22,500 nt of DNA from Prorocentrum cordatum (taxonomy: Eukaryota; Sar; Dinophyceae; Prorocentrales; Prorocentraceae), in assembly GCA_963575745.1 (NCBI GenBank), contig CAUYUJ010010373.1, positions 5,001 to 27,500 on the forward strand. The letters run 5' to 3'. Under the pieces are notes generated by a model. That model did no database searches. It was given only the letters and a program-made list of their open reading frames with translations, and was not told the origin of the DNA. Of the stretch, positions 9,570 to 16,576 are shown in pieces. The translations under genes and the position numbers were made by a program. Position 1 is the stretch's first letter, and the number at the start of each line of letters is the position of its first letter.

Positions 9570-9649
9570 CGTCGCCGCCGCCGCCGAAGACGTCGTCGCC
9601 GCCACCACCGCCGCCGCCGTCGTCGTCTCCGTCGTAGTAGTCGTCGATT
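9570..9649. repeat. GCC/GTC trinucleotide microsatellite
   Basis: A run of CGC, CGT and CAC triplets with occasional interruptions. It encodes only R, P, A or V runs, depending on frame. Confidence 0.9.
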
Positions 9650-10085
9650 TTTCGTAGATCCTCGACCTTCAAGGCTTCTTGTTCGCTTCAGTCCTCTGGG
9701 GGCCGCTTTCGGGGCCCGTGACCGTCAAAAACGGATCCAGGACGAAAAACTACCCCGGGTTGTCGTCGTCGTCGCGCAACTCCTCCCCGTTCTCCCCTTC
9801 CGTCAAGGTTCGAGGGTCGAGACTTGTCCAAATCTTTCGCCCCCTCTTCCGCGCCCTGGGACGCCCTCGCCGCCGCAGTTGGACAGTGCCTCGAGTCTGG
9901 CCAGAGCGCGCCCCTCGACAGGTCCACGGGCCGATTTTTCAGGGAGGCTCGAGTCCGGAAGACGAGGATCGACATTTTTCGTCGTCCACGGCCGTTCCCC
10001 GGCCCGGGGCCAGCGGCGGTGGAGGAACAAGCGATCGCAATAGGTGCCTCGGCCACAGGAGACCTTCCATAATAAAGTAGCCCAG
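9650..10085. other. non-coding stretch before the TIR-bounded block
   Basis: GC-rich DNA without recognisable coding motifs or repeats. An AATAAAG lies at 10071-10077, but dinoflagellates are not known to use AATAAA reliably, so I do not call it a signal. Confidence 0.4.
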
Positions 10086-10112
10086 GGTGGCGCAGCGGCG
10101 GCCCCCAAAGCG
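10086..10112 (+). repeat. left terminal inverted repeat
   Basis: 27 bases, complementary to 10846-10872 with a single mismatch at position 14. It includes TGGCGCAGCGG, which fits the consensus of a Pol III A box. No matching B box was found in reading distance. Confidence 0.75.
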
Positions 10113-10130
10113 CGCGGCAACGCCGGAATT

Positions 10131-10340
10131 GTGAGGATGTGTCGACTGGCGGCTCCCGAGTTGTGAGGATGTCTCGATCGGCGGCGCCGGAGTCGTGAGG
10201 ACGTCTCGAGCGGCGGCGCCGGAGCGGCGGCGCCCGATTTGTGAGGATGTTTCGAGCGGCGGCGCCGGAGATGTGAGGATGTCTCGAGCGGCTGCGCTGG
10301 AGTTGTGAGGATGTCTCGAGCGGCGGCGCCGGAGTTGTGG
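10131..10340 (+). repeat. 32-base minisatellite, six full copies
   Basis: Units begin GTGAGGATGTCTCGAGCGGC and start at 10131, 10163, 10195, 10241, 10273 and 10305, with a partial at 10337. Spacing is exactly 32 bases except across 10195-10241, where an extra 14 bases duplicate GGAGCGGCGGCGCC. Units differ by a few substitutions. Confidence 0.9.
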
Positions 10341-10359
10341 ACGTCCCTGACCTTCCTGG

Positions 10360-10765
10360 CGCTCCCGACGCCCCTGACGCTCCTGACACTCCTGACGCTC
10401 CTGACGCTCCTGACGCTCCTGACGCTCCTGACGCTCTGACGCTCCTGACGCTCCTGACGCCTCCGACGCTCCCTGACGCTCCCTGACGCTGTGACGTTTT
10501 TGACGCTTTTGACGCTCTTGACGCTCATGACGCTGCTGACGCTCTGACTCTCCTGACGCTCCTGACGCTCCTGACGCTCCTGACGCTCCTGACGCTCTGA
10601 CGCTCCTGACGCTCCTGACGCCTCCGACGCTCCCTGACGCTCCCTGACGCTGTGACGTTTTTGATGCTTTTGACGCTCTTGACGCTCATGACGCTGCTGA
10701 CGCTCTGACTCTCCTGACGCTCCTGACGCTCCTGGCGCTCCTGACGCTCTGACGCCCCTCACGCC
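10360..10765 (+). repeat. CTCCTGACG satellite with 161-base higher-order repeat
   Basis: The basic 9-mer ACGCTCCTG is repeated many times. Variant units (GCCTCCGACG, GTGACGTTTTTG, CATGACGCTGCTG) recur in the same order 161 bases apart: 10433 and 10594, 10491 and 10652, 10541 and 10702. Only one substitution was noticed between the variant segments (10504-10511 against 10665-10672). The whole array was therefore duplicated recently as a higher-order unit. Confidence 0.85.
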
Positions 10766-10840
10766 TGGAGCGTCAGGAGCGTCAGAGCGTCAAGAGCGTC
10801 AGGAGCGTCAGGGCGTCAGGAACGTCAAAAGCGTCAGAGC
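10766..10840 (-). repeat. inverted block of the 9-base satellite
   Basis: The orientation flips: GGAGCGTCAGGAGCGTCAG runs here, the reverse complement of the array to the left. Together they can form a long imperfect stem with its turn near CCCCTCACGCCTGG (10754-10769). Confidence 0.8.
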
Positions 10841-10845
10841 GCCAA

Positions 10846-10872
10846 CGCTTTGGGGGCCACCGCTGCGCCACC
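10846..10872 (-). repeat. right terminal inverted repeat
   Basis: Reverse complement of 10086-10112, 26 of 27 bases. The pairing stops at 10873, where the flanks differ. Confidence 0.75.
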
Positions 10873-11345
10873 GTCACCATCTTCCAGAAATTGAGGAAAA
10901 GCCGAGACGCCAGGAACCCAAGAATCGTTGAAACTCGAAGATTTCCTGGGACCCATAGAAATCAAAGAATCTACAAAACCCCCGAAGTGTAGGAAATCTG
11001 AAATCCAGGAACGCGGCATGCGGAATCCAGGACTTCAGAAATCTCAAGAATCCAGAGAAACCGATTAGTAATCCTTTAAGAGTCCTTCTTCGGAATCCTA
11101 AGGGGTCCTTATGAATCCCGTCGGAATCCTTCTGATCCCCAGGAATCTGTAGGAATCCCTCGGGAATCCCCAGGACCCCCTGAAGAACCTTCGGGATCCT
11201 CAAGGCCCCCCGAGGAACCGCTGGGAATCCTGAGGATTCCCTTGGGGATCATCGGGGACCCTTTGGAACCGAACTCGCAGGAACCCCTTCAGGAATATCT
11301 GAGAATTCTTCGGGGTCCGGAGAGGCGGGTGCGAAACTGTGTACA
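10873..11345. repeat. degenerate GGAATCC short-unit repeat field
   Basis: From about 10890 the sequence is dominated by drifting units of roughly 9-14 bases with a GGAATCC or GGGATCC core, such as CGGAATCCTAAGGGGTCC and AGGAATCCCTCGGG. No gene is seen. It resembles in style, but not in core motif, the TCGGAAG field at 9420-9569. Confidence 0.6.
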
Positions 11346-11369
11346 TAAGATGGTATTCCGATACCCTGC

Positions 11370-12290
11370 CCGCTCTGTCGGGGCCTCCCTTGTCCCCCTT
11401 TTTTTCCTATCCATGTTCTCTCCCTTTTCCCTCCCTTTTTCAATTTTCCATCGCTTTTCCCCCCATGTCCTTCCATTTTCCCTTCCTTTTTTTCTTTCCT
11501 TTCCCTATCCTTATCCCTCCTCTTTTCCCTCCCATTTTCCTTCCCTTTTCCCTCCCTTTTCCGTCCCTTTTCCCTTCCTTTTTCTTTATATTGTCCATTC
11601 CTGTTCACTCCCTTTTCCCTCTCTTTTTTAATGTACTTTCCCTCCCGCCCTGTCCTTCCATTTTCTATCCTTTTTCATACATGTTCCCTCCCGTTTCCCT
11701 TCCTTTTCCTTCCTTTCCCTACCGTTTTCCCTTCCTTGTCCTTCCTTTCCCTACCGTTTTCCCTCCCATTTTCCCTTCCTTCCCTTTTCCCTCCCTTTCC
11801 CGTCACTTTTTCCATATGTTTTCCCTTCCTTTTCCTCTTTTGTCCTTCCCACCCTTTTCTCTGCCTTTTCCTTCCCTTTTCCCTCCCTCCCCCCTCCCCC
11901 CCTATCCTTTCCTTTTCCTTCCCTTTTCCTTCCCTGTTCCCTCCCTTTTTCTGTCCTTTTCCTTTCCCTCCCTTTTTCTTTTCATTTCCATCCCTTTTCC
12001 CCCCGTTTCCCTCCCCTGTCCCTCCCTGTTCCTCCCCTGTCTTTGCCGTGTTTCATCATGTGTTCCATATTTTTTTCATACTTTGTTTCCTTTCTTTTCC
12101 CGTCCGTTTTTTTCCTCGCTTTTCCTTTCCTTTTTCCATCTCTTTTCCCTCCCTTGTTCCCTGTCTTGTCCCTCCCTTTTCCCTCCCTTTTTCCCTCTCT
12201 TTTCCATTCTTTTTCCTTCCCTTTTTCTTTTCTTTTTCCAACCCTTTTCCTTCCCTGTCCTTCCCTTTTGCAACCCTCCCTTTCCGTTTT
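11370..12290 (+). repeat. long pyrimidine tract (TTTTCCCTCCC-type)
   Basis: About 920 bases are almost exclusively C and T on the + strand, built from TTTTCCCTCCC and CCTTCCTTTTCC units, with rare purines. A 347-codon open frame spans it, but its product is only F, P, S and L repeats and the other strand reads K/E/G/R repeats, so neither is called a gene. Such homopurine/homopyrimidine duplexes can form triplex (H-DNA) structures. Confidence 0.9.
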
Positions 12291-12333
12291 GTCCCGGCCG
12301 AATGAAGGGCAGGGGCGGCCCGCGGAATCAATT

Positions 12334-12466
12334 CACTCCGGAGTTAAGTGATTTTGCGGCCGGGTGGAAGCAGCACTCATAGAGTGACTTAATTGCGGAG
12401 GTAAGTCGTCGTGAAGGTGGTAGCAATACAAAAGGAGAGAATCACTTAATTTCGGAGTTAAGTGAT
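12334..12466. repeat. three copies of a palindromic CGGAGTTAAGTGA motif
   Basis: Copies lie at 12334-12352, 12384-12407 and 12441-12466. The second and third share CTTAATTKCGGAGKTAAGT. The third is a perfect hairpin: ATCACTTAA (12441-12449) and TTAAGTGAT (12458-12466), with loop TTTCGGAG. The first contains the perfect palindrome CTCCGGAG. They sit between the pyrimidine tract and the spliced-leader relic. Confidence 0.75.
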
Positions 12467-12507
12467 AATTACCTTCCTGGTTTCAGTATTTTTCCTCCTC
12501 CTCCTTT

Positions 12508-12530
12508 TCCGTAGCCATTTGGGCGAGCAG
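12508..12530 (+). other. relic dinoflagellate spliced leader
   Basis: TCCGTAGCCATTTGGGC (12508-12524) matches the first 17 bases of the conserved 22-base dinoflagellate spliced leader at 16 positions; the only change is a T to G after CCATTT. The following GAGCAG departs from the leader's TCAAG end but still ends in AG. In dinoflagellates, spliced leaders embedded in genomic DNA mark mRNAs that were reverse-transcribed and reinserted. A degenerate SL RNA gene is the main alternative. Confidence 0.7.
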
Positions 12531-12578
12531 TGATTTTGCCAACCTTGCAAATCCGTATTGCGCAAGACTCACAGCGCG

Positions 12579-12830
12579 ATGACGTTTGGTGAGACATCCC
12601 GCACGACGCCGCCCAGTACACCGCGTGCATGCCGCAGGGTGCCGACCGCACCGCCGCCATTGAGACGCACTCGCGCGGATCCGTTATTCCTGGGCCTGCA
12701 GCAGAACTGCTTGAAGCAGGTGCGCCTCACCTTCGAGGCAGACTCGGATGCGGCCAAGACGCCGTTTTGGGAGCCTCGCTTCGAGCTGCCGCTCTGCGCC
12801 GCGATCCGCCTGGGGTCCACCGTGGCCTGA
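12579..12830 (+). CDS. short ORF downstream of spliced-leader relic, possible retroposed cDNA
   Basis: The first ATG after the leader relic (49 bases past GAGCAG) opens an 83-codon frame closed by TGA at 12828-12830. The N-terminal half is T/P/R-rich. The C-terminal half (PLFLGLQQNCLKQVRL, then FEADSD and PFWEPRFELPL) looks like folded-protein sequence with mixed hydrophobic and charged residues. I recognise no family. A run of seven A follows eight bases or less after the stop, which could be a vestigial poly(A). Because the insert would derive from one end of an mRNA, the protein may be a fragment of a longer host gene. An accidental open frame in GC-rich DNA cannot be excluded. Confidence 0.3.
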   Translation: MTFGETSRTTPPSTPRACRRVPTAPPPLRRTRADPLFLGLQQNCLKQVRLTFEADSDAAKTPFWEPRFELPLCAAIRLGSTVA

Positions 12831-13454
12831 CTGGAAAAAAACCTTCCTCCCCTGGGAAACCGGGAAGAGGGGCGGGGCAAAAAAATCTCCCCTTTCCCCG
12901 GGAGCCGGGGGGGAACCTCCCACTCGGAAACCAAAGGGAGCGTGCGAAATCCCCCCACCCGAAGCGCCGGGGCAAAAAACCTTAACATCGGTCGAAAAGA
13001 AGCCAACTAAACAGGGACGCGAACCAAAAAAACAGGTGAGGAGGACCAGGCATGCAAGAGACAATATGACTTGGGTCAGAGGCGCAACAATGCGAATTCC
13101 CCGAATTGGCCAGCGCAGCGGCTTGGGGTGACAGCACCGCCGCCGTGGCGGTCCGCGACCTCTTGCCTCGCCCTCAAGGATCAGCGCCGGGTGGCACGGA
13201 GGCCAGCCAGAGTGTAGGCGAACGCCCAGAAAATGATCCTGGCGAACCCAGGCCCACGCACCAGGAAAGAGACGGGTGCGCATGGGAACATAGCAGAACC
13301 GAGGCAGTATGAGTCTGAATGCACGCGTGGCTGAGTTATGAACAGCGTGAATATGCACAACCATGTATGTATACCGACGCAGACATATAGATAGCATATG
13401 GTAAACCAGCGTGGACCCAAAACACTGTGGTTCTATAGTCGGTTTGGTGTTATC
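12831..13454. other. non-coding stretch with G/C runs and A runs
   Basis: 12831-12985 alternates G runs, C runs and A runs. CGGGGCAAAAAA occurs at about 12876 and 12968. The rest is mixed sequence. A long minus-strand frame and a 68-codon plus-strand frame have no recognisable motif. Confidence 0.4.
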
Positions 13455-13625
13455 TACGTTGTGCAATATATACGCATGCGTCATGCAATTGACGTGGAAC
13501 GGTCAATGTCTTGCATTTGATGTTGCACGATCCGAACTTGGCAACATAGGATCTGCAATACATGTTGCGCGATACGCGTGGTGCAATTTATGTGAAGCCA
13601 TTTTCGTGATGCAATATACGCGGTG
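13455..13625 (+). repeat. degenerate TGCAAT / TACGCG short repeat
   Basis: TGCAA or a close variant recurs at irregular 20-40 base spacing, with TACGC and GCGATACGCG-type companions, for example TCTACGTTGTGCAAT (13450-13464) and GATGCAATATACGCG. It resembles the repeat at 84-190 and short stretches just upstream of the LINE frame (AATCTACGCTGCGCAA near 14780). Confidence 0.45.
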
Positions 13626-13800
13626 GTGTTCACCGTGCCGAACCTGAGATTGTCAACTCCACTGCTCGAACAAACATTTCATTTACCCACCCGCAACCGG
13701 GTTTGACAAACTCATGCGACGGCAATTGCGATGAATGCTTGGCGTTGGCTGGTGTATCTCTGCGGCCGCGCTAACCCGCGCATGCTCGCGCGCGCGCAGG
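13605..13800 (+). repeat. diverged second copy of the LINE 5' segment
   Basis: Read alongside 14775-14965, this segment shares ATTGT...CCACTGCTCG, then CGACGG...ATTGCGATGA, then TGCGGCCGCG and CGCGCATGCT, in the same order and with similar spacing, at roughly 65-70 percent identity by eye. The frame equivalent to the LINE is interrupted by TAA near 13771. It is either a truncated sister insertion or part of a repeated 5' region. Confidence 0.6.
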
Positions 13801-13928
13801 GACCAGCCAGTGCGGCGCGACCGACGCGGTTGTGGTGGCGTTGACCGCTAGGCTTTTCCAGCGGGCAGTTCACTGCGAGTCGGTGACGGGAGCGCTTTGA
13901 ATAGCCACCATCCGTGCTAAAGAGTACC

Positions 13929-13965
13929 ATGCGGGTCACTCGCGCGCTTCGGTCGCGCGCGCATG
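13929..13965. repeat. GC-rich hairpin with TTCGGTC loop
   Basis: GCGCGC (13942-13947) pairs with GCGCGC (13955-13960) around TTCGGTC. An outer CATGCG/CGCATG pair (13929-13934 and 13960-13965) offers a competing or extended stem. It overlaps the first copy of the CATGCGCGCG motif listed separately. Confidence 0.5.
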
Positions 13966-14500
13966 TCGAATTTCCCCAACAACTTCATCACCGACACGAA
14001 GACATCGTTATCGTCATGGGCTTGCGTGATTATTATCGGTGCCGTTATTGATCTTGCCGTTGTCATCGACATTTTCCTCACCATCACCGCCCCGAAGAAC
14101 GCGCGCAAAGGGCTCCCAGATAAGTTCGACATGCGGATCAAGATGTATGTTTGGCATGGTTTTTTTTAAGGATGCACCAGTTTAAAAAACTGACGGTGAA
14201 AAACCATGTGTGTTTATATGTGTTCGGGATACTCTTTCTGGAAACCCTTACGACACCGGATGTTTTTGAAAAGTTTCGGCATGCGCGCGACGCAATTCGT
14301 CGTTTTTCACATGCAAAGGATTTTTGCGACCGCACGCGGACAACGGCGTTCGAGCGATTTCGACACGCGCGCGAGAGGCTCTTTTGATAGTAGTTTAGCA
14401 AAACGCTAAAGAATGGCAAAAGCGCGGGCGCACGTTTTTTGGTTGAAAACCACTGTTACGAAACCTACAATTAATAATGAATTCCGGCATGCGCGCCCGA
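13953..14500. repeat. dispersed TTCGRCATGCGCGCGA motif, five copies
   Basis: Copies lie at 13953-13974 (minus), 14122-14140 (plus, 3' part diverged), 14273-14290 (plus), 14356-14374 (plus, CACGCGCG) and 14479-14500 (plus). The spacing is irregular, so this is a dispersed motif rather than a tandem array. The intervening DNA is AT-richer, with several runs of T or A, and has no other gene. Confidence 0.5.
13963..14169 (+). CDS. small ORF with one hydrophobic segment, doubtful
   Basis: A 68-codon frame from ATG has a hydrophobic stretch of about 25 residues (ACVIIIGAVIDLAVVIDIFL) followed by a basic segment (KNARKGLPDKFDMRIK). This would suit a single-pass membrane peptide. No family is recognised and no supporting signal such as an adjacent splice site was found. 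The other strand is also open for 74 codons over most of it. I list it only because the hydrophobic stretch is unusually clean for the local base composition. Confidence 0.15.
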   Translation: MSNFPNNFITDTKTSLSSWACVIIIGAVIDLAVVIDIFLTITAPKNARKGLPDKFDMRIKMYVWHGFF

Positions 14501-14774
14501 GCACATGCGACCCTGCACTTCGCCTCATCTTGTGCAAAGGGACCATGGAAATTCTGGATGTGTGATAAACGATTGCGCGCGCATAATATTTTTTCCAGAA
14601 GATGAAGGAGGGGCGATACAAGCATGGCTGGGATGGTGTGAGTTCATATATTAGATGGACGATGGGGCACAACCACACGCAAACTGCAACACGACGAGAT
14701 CCACCGTTCACCCCGGGGGAGGTAGATCCGAAGCAGTCTACGCGACGCTGTCGACATGATGATCTGTACGTGGT
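14501..14774. other. non-coding stretch upstream of the LINE-like element
   Basis: No gene is seen. A GTAGA...TCTAC inverted pair (14731-14750) and a repeated TCTACGC are present near the right edge, where similarity to 13455-13625 begins. Confidence 0.35.
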
Positions 14775-14860
14775 ACAATCTACGCTGCGCAACTCACCCT
14801 GACGAGTTTGCAATTGTCGTTTCCACTGCTCGCGCAAAGCTACCACCCGCGCACCCGTAA

Positions 14861-16576
14861 CTTTGTTTGCAAACCCCACGCGACGGGGATTGCGATGAGA
14901 GTGTTCGGCAATGGTCGGTGCATCTTTGCGGCCGCGATCGCCTGCGCATGCTTGCGCGGGCCGAGGGGCTCTCGCGCGCGAACGAGAACATCCTGCACAA
15001 GGTGTCCACCACGCTGCAGGTCCTCGGGCGCCCTTTCATCATCAGTGGCGACTTCAACATGGAGCCAGCCACCCTCATGCAGTCCTCCTTCCTCGAGAGG
15101 TGCTGCGGGCGCGTTGTGGCGCCGTCCTCGGGCACGTGCAGGCCCTCGGAGCAGGTCATTGATTATTTCGTTGTGTCCAGGCATTTCAGCGTGGCCAGCG
15201 CCGAGGTCCTGCATGATTGGGAGTTTGGGCCGCATCGGCCAGTCAGGCTCACGATCGATGGCGCCCAGATCGACGACTGGGCACAGGTGATGCGCGCGGC
15301 CAAAGCCTTTCCAAGCCCGTTTCCTGCTGGCTGTTGCACGCGGGACTTCACGGAGGACTGGCTCGCGCTGCGCGAAGCCACCACCGACGTGGACACGGCC
15401 TGGACGCAGTTCATAGGTGTCACGGAGCGCTACCTGTGCGACCTCAGCGGACTCGACATCGGCAAGTACGGTGGGCGAGGCCACGGGCCTGAGCTCGGCT
15501 GGGCGCGCGCGTGCCCGCCTTCGGCGCCTCGCATTCCGAAGGTGAGCAGGCCTGCGATGTGGCTGAAGGGCGTGGCTCTTGCTGCCGCCGATGGGGTCGG
15601 TGCCGATCCCATCCGTCGTGTGAGGGGTCAGCGGGCCCTGGAGCGCAGGGCGCAGCGGCCACCCGCCAGTATGTGGTGCCAGGCGGTGGCGCTTCTCTGC
15701 CGCGCGCGAGAGTGCATGGGTTACGTTGAGCTCGAGTGCCTGGCGGCGATCACCCAGCAGATCGCGGACGATGCCATCGCCGCCGACGTGCAGGAGTCGA
15801 AGGCTCGCCTCGGGGACTGGATCGACGCGCACTCTGCTGACGGGGGGGCGGCGCTGCATGCCTTCACGAAGGAGCCTGCGGTCAACGCCTCTGCGATCCA
15901 AGGGGTCGAGGTGCCGCTCGGCAAGATGGAGGCAGTCAAGGCGCTGGTGCGTGAATGGTCCGAGTACTGGCGGATTCCGGCTACGCCTCCGATTTTGGTT
16001 TGGCCTGGCGACCTCGGCGAGCGCCCCAGGCGGCCGACCCCAGATCAGCTGCGACGGGTTTGTTCGACGTTCAAGGTCCAAGGCGGGCGCGGCTTTGACA
16101 GCTTTAACCCGCGCGACTTCGGCGTGCTGGATGATGTCGGCCTGGAGGCGCTCGCAGATCTCCTCGAGATGGTCGAGCGGCAATGCCGCTGGCCAGACTT
16201 TATCGATGAGCTTGCGTTTGTTCCCAAGCGTGAAGGTGGAGTGCGGCCTATCGCCCTTCTTGCCGCGCCTGTTCGAGTGCATGGGCGGCTGCGACGGCCC
16301 ATAGCCGCAGTGTGGGAGGCCGCCCACGATCGCGGCTACTGGTGGGCGTCGGCTGGAAAGAGCTGTGATCGTGCGGTGTGGCAACAGCTGATCTGGGGCG
16401 AGTGGGTTTCTATGAAGATCGATGAGGGTCCCAGCGCTGACTGGGCCACGGCAACGTTGCTGCTGGATTTGTGGAAGGCTTTCGAGCAGATCAGGCATGC
16501 CAATTTGTTGAGATTGGCTCAGAAGTACTCTTTCTCCTTGTGGTTGTTGAAGCTGCAACTAGATATTTATACCTAG
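14861..16576 (+). pseudogene. retrotransposon polyprotein part 1: endonuclease and N-terminal reverse transcriptase
   Basis: Counting residues from 14867, the EEP-type endonuclease shows GDFN (61-64), IDYFVVS (98-104) and a GPHRPVRL end (121-128), matching the nuclease family's GDFN, DY and final H motifs. The early N and E catalytic motifs are missing because a TAA at 14858 closes the frame. A linker follows. Reverse transcriptase then begins with FVPKREGGVRPIALL (451-465) and motif A LLLDLWKAFEQ (531-541) with its catalytic Asp at 534. The frame stops at TAG after DIYT. The next codons (ARALVLDG) continue the same domain in the same frame, so the stop is a point mutation. A long frame on the other strand is a shadow of this GC-rich coding sequence. 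Confidence 0.85.

Larger units (their letters stand above)
10086..10872. mobile_element. candidate TIR-bounded (foldback-like) element filled with minisatellites
   Basis: The 27-base sequences at 10086-10112 and 10846-10872 are inverted copies with one mismatch. They start GGTGGCGCAGCGG and end CCCCCAAAGCG. Between them lie a 32-base minisatellite (10131-10340), a 9-base satellite with a 161-base higher-order period (about 10380-10762) and an inverted block of the same 9-mer (10766-10840). No transposase frame is present, so any movement would be non-autonomous. Foldback elements are known to have inverted arms made of tandem subrepeats, which is why I suggest that class. I cannot see a target-site duplication next to the arms. 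The block may instead be a minisatellite flanked by an accidental inversion. Confidence 0.45.

Noticed and set aside
8916-10043. 375-codon plus-strand open frame
   Set aside because: It runs through degenerate repeats and a GCC microsatellite, is mostly R/S/G/P, and shows no domain; neighbouring frames are open too.
10086-10112. tRNA or SINE start, because TGGCGCAGCGG fits a Pol III A box
   Set aside because: No B box (GGTTCRANTCC-like) lies at the expected distance, and the sequence recurs as an inverted end of the block.
10131-10340. Regular 32-base repeats that could suggest a CRISPR array
   Set aside because: Copies abut with no unique spacers, and the surrounding DNA is eukaryotic.
9803-10762. 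319-codon minus-strand frame with RQERQE and SVRSVR repeats
   Set aside because: It is the translation of the 9-base satellite; its non-repeat part has no recognisable motif.
11339-12382. 347-codon plus-strand open frame
   Set aside because: The product is only F/P/S/L from TTTTCCC units; the lack of stops is explained by the near absence of purines.
12471-12848. ACCTTCCT at 12471-12478 and 12841-12848 as a target-site duplication around the cDNA candidate
   Set aside because: The left copy is about 30 bases away from the leader, and such pyrimidine octamers are common beside the CT tract.
13596-13604. AGCCATTTT as another spliced-leader relic
   Set aside because: The match is limited to nine bases without the CCGT start or the GGCTCAAG end.
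14840-16558. 572-codon minus-strand open frame opposite the endonuclease/reverse transcriptase
   Set aside because: It is the shadow of the GC-rich sense frame, whose ordered catalytic motifs are unmistakable.
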